A stretch of 64,000 nt of DNA from Thermoleophilia bacterium (GTDB lineage: Bacteria > Actinomycetota > Thermoleophilia > UBA2241): positions 186,001 to 250,000 of the forward strand of contig JAWKKE010000004.1 in assembly GCA_041393415.1 (NCBI GenBank), read 5' to 3'. The notes below the pieces were generated by a model. The model saw only the letters and a list, made by a program, of their open reading frames with translations. It made no database searches and was not told the origin of the DNA. Position 1 is the first letter of the stretch. Every line of letters begins with the position of its first letter. Shown here one piece after another: positions 18,313 to 27,668 of this stretch. The position numbers and the translations under genes are program-made.

Positions 18313-19825
18313 TGCGACCATACTCGAACTCCTCCATGAAGCCGGTCGCGCTGCCGTTGCGGTAGTCAAGGCCCTTGTCGCACAACACCCCGGCAAGTGT
18401 CTCCACGTACTTCGCATCGAAAGTCGTGCCCGCCGATGCGCGAAGCTCCCTCAGCGCCTCGAAGGAACTGAGGGCGGCACGATACGGCCGATCTGAGGTC
18501 ATTGCATGGTACGCGTCAGCGACAGCGAGTATCTTGCTGAGCTCCGGAATCTTATCGCCGGTCACTCCGAGTGGGTAGCCGCTACCGTCGATCCGCTCGT
18601 GATGATAGAGAACGATGTCCGCAATACCCTGATAGGCAACAATATGCGAGAGCACTTCCGCGCCCTTTGCCGGATGTTGTCGAATCAGCGACCACTCATC
18701 CGCGGTCAGTGTGTGCTCCTTCCTGAGCACCGCATCCGGCACGCCTACCTTCCCCAAGTCATGCAGCAGTCCGGCGAAATGAATCGCGTTCCGTTCGTCG
18801 TCTGACAGTTTGAGACTGGTGGCCATATCGCGACAGTACATCGCAACAGCGGCAGAATGCTGCGCAGTGTACTGGTCCTTGCTATCGAGAAGAACGACCA
18901 TCGCTGCCGCCAGCCCGATGTTCATCTCAAGGTACTTGTCGGTGAGTTCCTCTTGAATGGCGGCATGTTCCTTCTCGCGCACGAGGAGCTTGAACATGTA
19001 CTGCGCCGCGAACAGGGGGACCACGAGAAGAGCCACAGCGAAACCGCCCGCTTTGGCGTAGACGGCGGCAACGGTCAAACCCAGCGCGGTTAGGATGACG
19101 AGCGAACGGGCGAAAGGCAGTGCTTCTGCCTGCCAGAGGGACTTCACTTCGGTGCCATAGCGAAGACGTGCACCCACTGCGACCAATGAGAGACTCGACA
19201 GTTCGTACGCGATGTTCGCGGCGGCACCCGCGAACAGGAGGCTCCAAGTGAGCACGCCGGGAGAAAAACCTATGGCCGCTTGGACGGCTGCAAACACGAC
19301 CCATGCCACGAAAGCGGAACAAACCGCGTTCGCGAAGTTATACACGGTAAGACTAAGGCTCGCGTCGCGCCAACATCCCCATAGGCCGACGACAGCAGCG
19401 ACCACCAGCGCTGGCCAGGCCCCAAGAAACATAACAGCAAGGACCGTGGGTAGATTGCTCGCCGCGATGGTTACTCGCCCCGAAACGGTGACGCTGAGCT
19501 CCTCCGAGACTACCGCAAGAACAGCGAGAATGAGCGCACCGACAAGAGCCTCCCGAGGAGACACCGCCACGGGAACGCCCAGAGCGTAGACGAAAGCAGC
19601 CGCGGAACACAGGGCGCCAAGGATGCCGACGCCGACTAACGTCTGAGGACGCTTCTCCAAGATACACAGCCCAGCCCGCTTGCGTAACGAGAAGTACTTC
19701 GGCGCAACGGCACGAGCACTTGAGTCCGACACCACGCCCAGAAGGTCCGCAGACCACACTCCACGTTGCCACATCGGGCTACCGAGGCAATTGATCACTC
19801 CTCCGCAAACCCAGAGGGGCGTCAC
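18233..19825 (-). CDS. Membrane HD-GYP phosphodiesterase
   Basis: About seven or eight transmembrane helices in the first 300 residues, then a C-terminal HD-GYP domain. All catalytic motifs are intact: FAGLLHDLGKVGVPD, the following His, YHHERIDGSGYP and ILAVADAYHAMTSDRPYR. HD-GYP proteins hydrolyse cyclic di-GMP or related nucleotides; the membrane part may be a sensor. The start is unresolved: GTG 19825 gives 530 residues, GTG 19798 directly abuts GGAGGA, and later starts are possible. Two tandem octapeptide ORFs end 22 nt and 130 nt upstream of 19825. The 3' end overlaps bioY by 80 bp. Confidence 0.85.
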   Translation of the reverse strand: MTPLWVCGGVINCLGSPMWQRGVWSADLLGVVSDSSARAVAPKYFSLRKRAGLCILEKRPQTLVGVGILGALCSAAAFVYALGVPVAVSPREALVGALILAVLAVVSEELSVTVSGRVTIAASNLPTVLAVMFLGAWPALVVAAVVGLWGCWRDASLSLTVYNFANAVCSAFVAWVVFAAVQAAIGFSPGVLTWSLLFAGAAANIAYELSSLSLVAVGARLRYGTEVKSLWQAEALPFARSLVILTALGLTVAAVYAKAGGFAVALLVVPLFAAQYMFKLLVREKEHAAIQEELTDKYLEMNIGLAAAMVVLLDSKDQYTAQHSAAVAMYCRDMATSLKLSDDERNAIHFAGLLHDLGKVGVPDAVLRKEHTLTADEWSLIRQHPAKGAEVLSHIVAYQGIADIVLYHHERIDGSGYPLGVTGDKIPELSKILAVADAYHAMTSDRPYRAALSSFEALRELRASAGTTFDAKYVETLAGVLCDKGLDYRNGSATGFMEEFEYGRINLRLRGRPIADLSGLTPQNERPAAT

Positions 19826-19846
19826 ACAGGGGTAAGCATCGGCCAG

Positions 19847-19873
19847 CTAGCGAAGCTTCCACGACTTGCGCAT
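19847..19873 (-). CDS. Octapeptide ORF MRKSWKLR (second of a tandem pair)
   Basis: A 27-nt ORF, ATG to TAG, encoding MRKSWKLR, preceded by GAGGAGGTG five nt from the ATG. It is nearly identical in sequence to the ORF 81 nt upstream (MRQSWKLR), while the codons differ: CGC/CGT, TCG/AGC, CTT/CTC. That is the pattern of selection on the peptide. No known family recognised. It may be a leader peptide for the HD-GYP gene or a signal peptide in its own right. Confidence 0.55.
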   Translation of the reverse strand: MRKSWKLR

Positions 19874-19954
19874 CAGACACCTCCTCGGATTCCACACTCG
19901 CACCCAGCACGCCGGAACGGCCGAAAGACGGGGGCGTGCAAGAACTGTCACCAG

Positions 19955-19981
19955 TTAGCGGAGCTTCCAGCTCTGACGCAT
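19955..19981 (-). CDS. Octapeptide ORF MRQSWKLR (first of a tandem pair)
   Basis: A 27-nt ORF, ATG to TAA, encoding MRQSWKLR with a GAGGGGGTG ribosome site. See the sister ORF at 19847-19873; seven of eight residues match. The intervening 81 nt carry no other ORF. No other SWKLR ORF was seen in the window. Confidence 0.55.
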   Translation of the reverse strand: MRQSWKLR

Positions 19982-20260
19982 CACACACCCCCTCAAGTCC
20001 CGAGGCCTTTGAGCCGATGAAATAGGGTTCACAATTCTTCGCCTCGGACACTACCAACCGCCTCGCCCGTCAGAGCACATGTCCAAAGTGGACAAAACGT
20101 GGAAAACACGGCTGGGCGACGTACGCCTTGGACAGCCGGAACCCGGGCGCCGCTGCAAGTGGAGTAGCATGGCCCCCTGGACTTGGGCGTCGATCGGAGC
20201 CATTAGGTACGGTCCGGAAGTAGTCGGAGAAGAATATGGCCCAGAAATGAGAGAAGGCCT
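19982..20260. other. Intergenic region upstream of MFS gene and octapeptide ORFs
   Basis: The gap from 19826 to 20260 has no conventional gene. Besides the two octapeptide ORFs it holds a perfect 6-3-6 palindrome TGTCCA-AAG-TGGACA (20080-20094), an operator-like site in the middle of a divergent promoter region. A 72-codon plus-strand reading from 20079 overlaps the transporter and shows no homology; it is not called. Confidence 0.5.
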
Positions 20261-21508
20261 GTGGGCGGAGGTAGCGACGAGCGACTTGCTGTCTTAGATT
20301 CTGATCTGTATGCAGGCAGCCAATCGCTGTCTCGTAATCGCAACTATCTCTTGCTTTGGATTGGTCAGTTCATCTCTCAGATGGGCGATCGGCTGGCCCT
20401 CGTCGCGTTTCCGTGGCTGATCTACACACGGACAGGATCCACGCTCGGCACGGGTGTCGTGCTCGCGCTGTACACGCTGCCCTACGTGCTCTTCGGTGCT
20501 TTCGCCGGCGTCGTCATTGACCGCGTCGACAAGCGAAACCTAATGATTGCCGCCGACGTGGTCCGCGCGGCGCTGATCGCTCTCGTACCCTTTGCCGCCG
20601 AGCTGTCACTGCCCAGCGTGTACGTGTTGAGCTTCCTCGTGGCTTCCGTCGGTGTCTTCTTCGAGCCCACGAAGTTGGCGATCATCCCGGAGATCGTCCC
20701 GAGAGGGCAGCTCATGCGCGCCAATTCACTACTTGCAACCGGCGACAACATTACCGAGATACTCGGCTATGGTCTCGCCGGCGCCATACTGGCCCTCATT
20801 CCGGTGACGGCTGCTTTTCGCCTCGATGCCGCGAGTTTTGTCGTCTCTGCGGCGGCGTTGCTGCTCATGCGCCGCAATTGGATCAAGCCGGTCGTGAGAG
20901 CCGGCAGCAGCAAGCTCATGCATGAACTGCAGGAGGGCGCGAGCTACGTGATCCGCCATCGCGGCCTTCTCGCGAATACGGTAATGGTGCTCGCGGCCGC
21001 AGCAGGGCTCGGTATCTCGTACCCCTTGACCTTCTTCCTTGCCGTACGTGTATTCGAGGGCGGCGCGCGGGCGTTTGGCTTCTTCGAAGCATCAATCGGA
21101 GTGGGCTTCTTGGTCGGATCTGTGTCTGTCGCCGTCTTCGCCCGACGTCTGCGCAAGGGGCTGGCCATGACGATCGGCCTGATAGGTATGGGTGCCGGCA
21201 TTGGCGCCGTAGCTGCGGCGCCGTCGGTACCAGTGGCGCTGATTCCGATGGCCGCGGTCGGAGTGGCGAATGCCGTCGTCCTCATCGCGGTCGACACGTA
21301 CGTGCAGGAAGTCGTCCCGGAGACGATCGCCGGCCGCGTCTGGGGAGTTCGTTTCGCGCTCACGCAGGGAACCTACGCGCTCGCGGTTCTCGCCGGCGGC
21401 GCCCTAGCAAGTATCATCGACACGCGTGCGTTGTTCGTGGCAGCCGGGCTCATGGTGGCGGTACCCGGCCTCATTGCACTTCTCTCGCGCAGCGTGCGCG
21501 AAGCGTAG
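20261..21508 (+). CDS. MFS transporter (MFS_3 / exporter-like)
   Basis: 415 residues with about twelve transmembrane helices; opening LLLWIGQFISQMGDRLALVAF and the loop VIDRVDKRNLMIAADVVRA are typical of the enterobactin-exporter-like MFS_3 group. Substrate unknown. Start GTG 20261 follows GAGAAGG; the first 20 residues before the first helix are hydrophilic. A second, unrelated MFS gene follows 44 nt later on the same strand, so the two may be co-expressed. Confidence 0.88.
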   Translation: MGGGSDERLAVLDSDLYAGSQSLSRNRNYLLLWIGQFISQMGDRLALVAFPWLIYTRTGSTLGTGVVLALYTLPYVLFGAFAGVVIDRVDKRNLMIAADVVRAALIALVPFAAELSLPSVYVLSFLVASVGVFFEPTKLAIIPEIVPRGQLMRANSLLATGDNITEILGYGLAGAILALIPVTAAFRLDAASFVVSAAALLLMRRNWIKPVVRAGSSKLMHELQEGASYVIRHRGLLANTVMVLAAAAGLGISYPLTFFLAVRVFEGGARAFGFFEASIGVGFLVGSVSVAVFARRLRKGLAMTIGLIGMGAGIGAVAAAPSVPVALIPMAAVGVANAVVLIAVDTYVQEVVPETIAGRVWGVRFALTQGTYALAVLAGGALASIIDTRALFVAAGLMVAVPGLIALLSRSVREA

Positions 21509-21552
21509 GCACCACGCAGCGGCTCGTCCTCCCGGCATGCTAGCCTTGCGCT

Positions 21553-22857
21553 ATGCGGCACATACGCTCTCATCGCGATTTCCGTCGGCTACGCCATCGC
21601 GTTGAGAGCTCGCAGACACGTGAACCCACAACTGGCGAGCGCACGGCGTGGATCCAGCTGACGGTTGTCAGCGCCGCAAGCTTCGTCGTATGGACCGGCT
21701 TCGGCGCGATCATCCCCTTCCTCCCCATCTTCCTCAGGGAGGAGACGCACAGCTCGATGCTCATGATCGGTGTCATCGCGAGCATGTTCTACGTGGGCAC
21801 GCTGCTCTTCTCGTCGCCTCTCGGGTGGCTCAGCGACACGATCGGCCGCAAGCCGGTCATCGTCTGCGGAGTGGCGCTCTACACACTCAGCATGTTCCTC
21901 TTCACGACCACGCGCGAGGCCACATGGTTCGTGGTATTTCGACTCTTCGAGGGCATTGGCGCCGCCGCTGTGGGGCCAGCCGGACAGGCATTCATAGCCG
22001 ACATCACACATGAGAAGGACCGCAGCAAGGCCTACGGCGTCCTGACAACGGCTCAATTTGGCGGCCTCGTCATTGGCCCCGCGCTCGCCTCTCCTATCTA
22101 CTATGCCTTCGGGGGAGGTGTTGACGGATTCCGCGCAATCTTCTTGGCGGGCGCAATCGGCGCAGCCTGTGTCACCTTGGGCCTGTTTCTCCTGATTCGC
22201 GAGCCGATCTGCCGCTCGCAACGCCCGGCCCGGACCACTTTCGCCAAGTCCAGCCGTCCGCCGTACCGTCAGCTCTTGACCCCGGCGATTCTCGCCTTCG
22301 TGCTCATCGCATTCACGAACCACTTCTCCATGGGAGCGTTTGAGGTGGTCTGGAGCATTCGGCTGCTAGACATCGGCGCCTCACTCAGCTTCATCTCTCT
22401 GACGTTCATCGTCTTCTCGGTGCCGATGCTGCTCTCATTCGCAGGCGGAATGCTGGCCGACCGATACAGTCGCTTCGTGCTGACAATCGGCGGCTTCACC
22501 GTCGCTGCGTGCGCCTGGCTCGTCTACGGACTGACGGAGAACCTCCAACTGATTCTCGTAGCCAGCGCCGTCGAAGGATTGGCAGTGGCGTTCTCGTATC
22601 CGGCCAAGCAAGCATTCTTCATGCAGGTGAGTCCGGCGGAGTGGCGCGGGACTCTCGTTGGCTTCGAGAACACATCGACCCAACTCTCGGGCCTCGTGGG
22701 TACGCTTGTCGCACCCGCGATCTACGGCTGGATCGCCGGCCAAGTCTTGACGCTTGCGGGATCGATCAGCCTGCTGGGCCTGGCTGTGGCAGCCCCGATC
22801 CTCAGACATGCATGGCACAACGTGGCACCGCAGAGCGACACCAGTGCCTGCGATTAG
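21553..22857 (+). CDS. MFS transporter (MFS_1, multidrug-type)
   Basis: 434 residues, about twelve transmembrane helices, with an intact motif A (GWLSDTIGRKPVIV, about 92-105) and a second-half copy MLADRYSRFVLTIGG. It belongs to the drug/sugar efflux branch; substrate not predictable. The ATG at 21553 has no ribosome site but a TAGCCT (TANNNT) sits six nt upstream, so a leaderless message is possible. It is convergent with mqnC. Confidence 0.88.
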   Translation: MRHIRSHRDFRRLRHRVESSQTREPTTGERTAWIQLTVVSAASFVVWTGFGAIIPFLPIFLREETHSSMLMIGVIASMFYVGTLLFSSPLGWLSDTIGRKPVIVCGVALYTLSMFLFTTTREATWFVVFRLFEGIGAAAVGPAGQAFIADITHEKDRSKAYGVLTTAQFGGLVIGPALASPIYYAFGGGVDGFRAIFLAGAIGAACVTLGLFLLIREPICRSQRPARTTFAKSSRPPYRQLLTPAILAFVLIAFTNHFSMGAFEVVWSIRLLDIGASLSFISLTFIVFSVPMLLSFAGGMLADRYSRFVLTIGGFTVAACAWLVYGLTENLQLILVASAVEGLAVAFSYPAKQAFFMQVSPAEWRGTLVGFENTSTQLSGLVGTLVAPAIYGWIAGQVLTLAGSISLLGLAVAAPILRHAWHNVAPQSDTSACD

Positions 22858-22879
22858 ATCCCGAGCGACACCGTGGCCC

Positions 22880-23947
22880 TCAGGACCAGCGGCGCACCTC
22901 GTTGTACAAGGAATCACGCTGCACTGGGGTCAAGCCGCAGGCACGAATTGCGCGAACGATATCTTCGACGTCACAGAGATGGTGGATGCCAGTGGCCGCG
23001 ACGACATTCTCTTCGATCATCGTCGATCCGAGATCGTTGGCCCCAAACGCCAAGGCAACTTGCCCCAAGCGCAAGCCCTGTGTCACCCATGACGCCTGGA
23101 TGTTCCTGACGTTGTCCAGGTAGATGCGAGAGACCGCGAGCATGCGGAGATAGTCGTAACCGGTCGACGCGGCATGCCCCGCCTCGAGCTCGGTAGAGCC
23201 GGCTTGGAAAGTCCACGGAATGAAGGCCGTGAAGCCGCCCGTTTCGTCCTGCAGATCCCGAATGCGGCGCAGGTGTTCGACACGTTCTGCCAGCGTGTCA
23301 AGAGAGCCGAACATCATTGTCGCCGTAGACGACATCCCGAGAGCATGGGCGTACCGCATCACCTCGAGCCAGGCATTGGTCGAGATCTTGTGAGGACTAA
23401 TCTCGCTCCGCACACGGTCAACCAGTATCTCCGCTCCTCCGCCGGGGAGCGAATCGAGTCCCGCATTGCGAAGACGGCGAAGCGCCTCCTCAATCGACAC
23501 GCCACTCCGCCGAGCGATGTGAGCGATCTCCGGCGGCGAGAGCGAGTGAAGGTGGATCGGGTAGCGGGCCTTGATTCCCGCAAACAGGGACTCATACCAG
23601 CGAAGGTCAAGGTCCGGATGGAGCCCGCCCTGCAACATCACCGCCGTCCCGCCGAGCGCGAGCGTCTCCTCAATCTTGCGATGTATCGCTTCCTCCGAGA
23701 GCACATACCCCGCGCCACTGCCGGGCGACGCGTAGAAGGCGCAGAAGCGACATGCAGAGACACAAACGTTGGTGTAGTTGATGTTGCGATCGATGACGAA
23801 CGTGGCCTCCGGACGCGGGTGCAACCGGCGACGAACCCAGTCGGCGCGAGCCCCGACTGAGAGAAGGTCGTTGGATCCGAGAAGCGCGAGCGCCTCAGCG
23901 TCGCTGAGCCGAGATCCGGATCCGGGCACCTGGTGGCCCGGCATCAC
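22880..23947 (-). CDS. mqnC: Cyclic dehypoxanthinyl futalosine synthase MqnC
   Basis: Radical SAM enzyme that cyclises dehypoxanthine futalosine in the futalosine menaquinone pathway. 355 residues; the cluster motif is CVSACRFC (Cys62, 66, 69) within DRNINYTNVC, and LQGGLHPDLDLRWYE and SLPGGGAEIL are conserved in MqnC/MqnE. It is the last gene of the Rex-led operon; its ATG overlaps the mqnA stop by 4 nt (ATGA). Confidence 0.96.
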   Translation of the reverse strand: MMPGHQVPGSGSRLSDAEALALLGSNDLLSVGARADWVRRRLHPRPEATFVIDRNINYTNVCVSACRFCAFYASPGSGAGYVLSEEAIHRKIEETLALGGTAVMLQGGLHPDLDLRWYESLFAGIKARYPIHLHSLSPPEIAHIARRSGVSIEEALRRLRNAGLDSLPGGGAEILVDRVRSEISPHKISTNAWLEVMRYAHALGMSSTATMMFGSLDTLAERVEHLRRIRDLQDETGGFTAFIPWTFQAGSTELEAGHAASTGYDYLRMLAVSRIYLDNVRNIQASWVTQGLRLGQVALAFGANDLGSTMIEENVVAATGIHHLCDVEDIVRAIRACGLTPVQRDSLYNEVRRWS

Positions 23948-24816
23948 CCGACACCGGCCTCAGGATGACCGCCGGACGCCGACAAGATATCCACATCCGG
24001 CAGCGCAGCCAGTTCGCCAACCGCCATAGCTCGCTTGTAGAACTCCACCAGCCCATCGCGGAACTCGGCCGTGAAACAGAACCGCAGCTTGTCGAAGTAG
24101 TCGAGCAGGAATTGCTGGCTGAACTCGTAGCGCAACGCGGCCGCGGCAGCAGTCGACACAGGATCGGCCATGCAGCGATCACGAGACGCCAGCAATGCCT
24201 CGCCAACGGCGGTCACGGCTCGCGGCCGAGCCGTCGCGAAAGACCGAGTGGCGGCGCACACGGCGAAGACCATTGGGAGACCGGTCAACGCACGCCACTC
24301 CTCACCGAGGTCCACATGGTAGGGAAAGACCCCCGCGCGCAACACGTACAGCGCCTCATCGCCGATAAGCAGCAAAGCGTCATACTCCTCTAGTACCTCG
24401 GCAAGCGATCCGCTGCGCTTCCGGAATTCCGGGGACAGACCCCAGGCAGCACACAAGACGCGGAGAAGACACACCGAAGTGGCGCTCTTCTCCGTGATGG
24501 CAATCCGACGCACGGCCGGCAGCGGAACGCGAGTGAAGAGTTGCACCGAATCGACGGCGCCGAAGGCGCTGATCGACACGTGAGGCAAGAGTGCGAGCTC
24601 GTCGACGTGACGCGCGAAGGCAATAGATGACGGCAAGGCGACGTCGATCTGGCCATCAATCAACATGGTGTTCAGCGTCGCCGGATCGCCCTCAACAATG
24701 CTTGCTTCCATGCCGCGCTCGGCGAGTTCGTCGACGAAATGATGGTAGAGCGGGAAGCAGTTGACGAACTCGATGCGACCCACGCGCACCGGTGCCGGGG
24801 GCTTAGTCATCGACAT
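23944..24816 (-). CDS. mqnA: Chorismate dehydratase MqnA
   Basis: Converts chorismate to 3-enolpyruvylbenzoate, the first step of the futalosine pathway. 290 residues of the periplasmic-binding-like fold: RVGRIEFVNCFPLYHHF at the N-terminus, LIDGQIDVALPSSIAFA (about 53-69) and LLIGDEAL (about 150). It overlaps mqnE upstream by 14 nt and mqnC downstream by 4 nt, so the three are translationally coupled. Confidence 0.96.
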   Translation of the reverse strand: MSMTKPPAPVRVGRIEFVNCFPLYHHFVDELAERGMEASIVEGDPATLNTMLIDGQIDVALPSSIAFARHVDELALLPHVSISAFGAVDSVQLFTRVPLPAVRRIAITEKSATSVCLLRVLCAAWGLSPEFRKRSGSLAEVLEEYDALLLIGDEALYVLRAGVFPYHVDLGEEWRALTGLPMVFAVCAATRSFATARPRAVTAVGEALLASRDRCMADPVSTAAAAALRYEFSQQFLLDYFDKLRFCFTAEFRDGLVEFYKRAMAVGELAALPDVDILSASGGHPEAGVG

Positions 24817-25933
24817 CGCTGTCGTACCGCCGCAGGTCGTTGTACAGCGTATCTCGCTCGACGGGCACTCGGCCAGCGGCGCGAATCACGCGCACCAGTT
24901 CGCTGCGGCTCAGCTCCTGACCGGTATCGACACCCGCAGCATGGCTGATGCGTTCTTCGACGACCGTGCCATCAAGGTCGTTGACGCCGAATGCCAACGA
25001 CACCTGCGCCAGCTTCAAGCCGATGTTGATCCAGAATGCCTTGATGTGGCGGAAGTTGTCGAGCACAAGGCGCCCCACAGCCAGTACCCTGAGATCATCG
25101 AAACCGGTAGGACCCGGCAGCTGATCGAGTCTCGTATTGCGAGGCTGGAAGGAGAGCGGAATGAACGCGTTGAAGCCACCGGTTTGGTCTTGGAGCTCGC
25201 GCAACCGCACCATATGGTCCGCGAGCTCATCCGCCGTCTCGACATGACCGTACAACATCGTCGCGTTAGACCTCAGCCCTACGGCGTGAGCCTCACGCAT
25301 GACGTCGAGCCACTCCTGGCCGCTGATCTTTCGTTCACAGATGAGTCCGCGCACACGCCCGCTGAACACCTCCGCACCACCACCGGGGAGGGATCCGAGG
25401 CCAGCGTCGCGCAGTCTGACGAGCACCTCGGCAACACTGCAGCCGCTGACCCTCGCGAAGTGTGCGATCTCGCTGGCCGTGAACGCTTGGATGTGCACGT
25501 CTGGAGCGAGATCCTTGAGCGCGCGCAGCATGCTCACGAAGTACTCGAGAGTGAGATCCGGGTGCTCGCCGCCCACGATGTGAATCTCGCTGATCGCCTC
25601 ACTAGCCAGTGTGTCTCTCGCCTTCGCCACAATCTCATCGACGCTGAGCGTGTACGACCCCTCATCTCCCTCATCGTGGCTGAAGGCACAGAAGAGGCAG
25701 CGATTGCGGCACACATTCGTGTGGTTGATGTGACGATTGCGGATGAAGTAGACGTCGTCACCAACAACCCGCGCGCGCGCGAAGTCGGCCATCGCGCCAA
25801 GCGCGAGTAGATCGTGTGTGCGTAGCAGACGAACCGCATGAGATGCGTCAAGACGCTCGCCGGCCGAAACTCGGGCCCAGACATCTTCCAATTCGGCGCG
25901 GCCCGCCAAGGCAGCGATATCCGCTGGCATCAT
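24803..25933 (-). CDS. mqnE: Aminofutalosine synthase MqnE
   Basis: Radical SAM enzyme joining 3-enolpyruvylbenzoate to SAM to give 6-amino-6-deoxyfutalosine. 376 residues; cluster motif CRNRCLFC (Cys75, 79, 82) after RNRHINHTNV, plus HIVGGEHPDLTLEYF and SLPGGGAEVF. Presence of MqnE means the route goes through aminofutalosine, so an MTAN-type hydrolase or a deaminase plus MqnB must exist elsewhere. Confidence 0.96.
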   Translation of the reverse strand: MMPADIAALAGRAELEDVWARVSAGERLDASHAVRLLRTHDLLALGAMADFARARVVGDDVYFIRNRHINHTNVCRNRCLFCAFSHDEGDEGSYTLSVDEIVAKARDTLASEAISEIHIVGGEHPDLTLEYFVSMLRALKDLAPDVHIQAFTASEIAHFARVSGCSVAEVLVRLRDAGLGSLPGGGAEVFSGRVRGLICERKISGQEWLDVMREAHAVGLRSNATMLYGHVETADELADHMVRLRELQDQTGGFNAFIPLSFQPRNTRLDQLPGPTGFDDLRVLAVGRLVLDNFRHIKAFWINIGLKLAQVSLAFGVNDLDGTVVEERISHAAGVDTGQELSRSELVRVIRAAGRVPVERDTLYNDLRRYDSDVDD

Positions 25934-25950
25934 CGATTCGACTCCAGAGG

Positions 25951-26928
25951 TCAGTTGTACCGAGCGACGACCTGATCCGCGACTTCCGCGAGGAGCTCGC
26001 GTTCGACCGGACTCGGACAGCCGTCGAGCGTCTGCCGAGCCCTCTCAATGTATCGCATCGCCACGTCGCGAGCACGCGCGACGGCGCCCGTAGAAGCAAC
26101 CGTCGAGAGAACCGCGTCAACATCCTCTGGCGAGAGATCGTCGCGCGCGAGAAGCTCCGCAAGTCCAGGCTCACGCTCCATCGCAAGAAGTAGGGGCAGC
26201 GTTATGGTTCCGTCGCGAACGTCAGCACCCGGCCGCTTACCCGTCTCCTGCTCATTGCCAGAGCAATCAAGGACATCATCAAACACCTGGAACGCAAGGC
26301 CGAGCAATCGACCGAACTCTGCCAACGACGCCTCGTGGTCACGGGAGGCATTCGAGAGATGCGCACCGAGGCGGCACGCCACAGCGAACAAGTCCGCCGT
26401 CTTACGCTCGCACCTCAATTCGTACTGCGCCACGCTGAGGTCGATTCTCCGCGTTTGATCACGCTGCATCACTTCGCCCTCGGAAAGGCCGACGGCCGCG
26501 GCGCTGAGAGCTTCCACCGCGGCCGCTGCACCGGTTGCCGAGAGCTCGGAGAAGGCGCGCGACAGGAGGTAGTTGCCTGCCGAGACTGCCTGCCCAACAC
26601 CGAACTCGCGAACCACCGTTGGCCGCCCGCGCCGCAGATCGGCCCGATCAAGCACGTCATCATGCACGAGAGTCGCCATGTGCAACACCTCGACCGCGAC
26701 CGCTGCCCGAACCACCCCTTCGGACAAGGCGGCGTCGGTGCGCGCACAAAGAAGAGTGAGCATGGGGCGAATGCGTTTCCCCCCAGCCTTCAGGGTGGCT
26801 TGGCAGGCCACACCCAAGATGCCTCGAGGCTCCGCCGTAATGTCAACGAGTCGCGCCTCCACACGCTTGAGACCACCGCCGTAGCGCCGTCTGAGCGCCG
26901 GAGAGAAGCTGAAGGAATGAGCGCTCAT
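25951..26928 (-). CDS. Polyprenyl diphosphate synthase
   Basis: 325-residue trans-prenyltransferase that makes the menaquinone side chain. Both aspartate motifs are present: HDDVLD (DDVLD 90-94) and FDDVLD (DDVLD 217-221), with GGKRIRP (49-55) and GNYLLSRA. Start ATG 26928 overlaps the ubiE stop by 4 nt (ATGA); the long open reading upstream overlaps ubiE and lacks homology. The chain length cannot be judged with confidence. Confidence 0.93.
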   Translation of the reverse strand: MSAHSFSFSPALRRRYGGGLKRVEARLVDITAEPRGILGVACQATLKAGGKRIRPMLTLLCARTDAALSEGVVRAAVAVEVLHMATLVHDDVLDRADLRRGRPTVVREFGVGQAVSAGNYLLSRAFSELSATGAAAAVEALSAAAVGLSEGEVMQRDQTRRIDLSVAQYELRCERKTADLFAVACRLGAHLSNASRDHEASLAEFGRLLGLAFQVFDDVLDCSGNEQETGKRPGADVRDGTITLPLLLAMEREPGLAELLARDDLSPEDVDAVLSTVASTGAVARARDVAMRYIERARQTLDGCPSPVERELLAEVADQVVARYN

Positions 26929-27668
26929 GCACTGAGCGCAACGAGCGGCTTGTCGCCCACGTGGATCGCCACAGCCCGAAGACCAAGCGAACGATAGCGC
27001 ACGCCGTTGAACCCGCTGCGTGCCATGCGCGCCGCCAACTCGTCGACACGGGGAAACGCCTGCACTGATGCCGGCAGATAGGAGTATGCCTCTCTCTGAC
27101 GCGCGACTACACTGCCGAGAGCCGGCACACAGTATCCCATCCACACACCGTGCAGAGCGCGCGCCCACCGCTCCCGCGGCCACGTCGACTCCAGGCACAC
27201 CAACCGGCCACCCGGACGCAGAACCCTGAGCAACTCCGACAACACGCCGGCGAGGTCGTTCACGTTGCGCAAACCCCAACCCACGGTCGCTACAGAGAAC
27301 CAGTCATTCTCAAACGGCAGACGGAGAGCATCACCGCGCAAGAATTGCGGCGGCGATGCCTCAAGGGCCTGCGCCCATGCGGCCGCCTTGCGCCGGGCGG
27401 CGGCGATCATCTCTGTAGAGAAGTCGACCCCGACCACGTCGAGTGCGGGGAAAGCGCCTGCTAACGCAAGCGTAAGATCGCCGGTCCCGCAACAGAGATC
27501 GAGCGCGCGACCCTCAATATCGGTCGGCAACTGCCGCACAGCGAGCGCCCGCCAGCTACGATCCAGACCGAAAGTCATCACGCGATTCATGAGATCGTAC
27601 CGAGGGACGAGTTCGTCGAACATGCTCTCAATGCGCACGGGGTCCCGCTCAAGAAGGTCAACAGTCAC
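26925..27668 (-). CDS. ubiE: Demethylmenaquinone methyltransferase (UbiE/MenG type)
   Basis: SAM-dependent C-methyltransferase for the last step of menaquinone synthesis. 247 residues: FDELVPRYDLMNRVMTFGLD (residues 18-37) and the SAM motif LDLCCGTGDLTLAL, then GWGLRNV and LRPGGRLVCLE, all diagnostic of UbiE/MenG. Start GTG 27668 overlaps the ubiX stop (GTGA) and has a GGGAGGGAG ribosome site. It is followed by the prenyl synthase with a further 4-nt overlap. Confidence 0.95.
   Translation of the reverse strand: MTVDLLERDPVRIESMFDELVPRYDLMNRVMTFGLDRSWRALAVRQLPTDIEGRALDLCCGTGDLTLALAGAFPALDVVGVDFSTEMIAAARRKAAAWAQALEASPPQFLRGDALRLPFENDWFSVATVGWGLRNVNDLAGVLSELLRVLRPGGRLVCLESTWPRERWARALHGVWMGYCVPALGSVVARQREAYSYLPASVQAFPRVDELAARMARSGFNGVRYRSLGLRAVAIHVGDKPLVALSA

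Noticed and set aside
20079..20297. Plus-strand 72-codon ORF starting MSKVDKTWKTR
   Set aside because: It overlaps the MFS transporter start in another frame, lacks a ribosome site, and its likeness to the octapeptides (TWKTR vs SWKLR) is weak.
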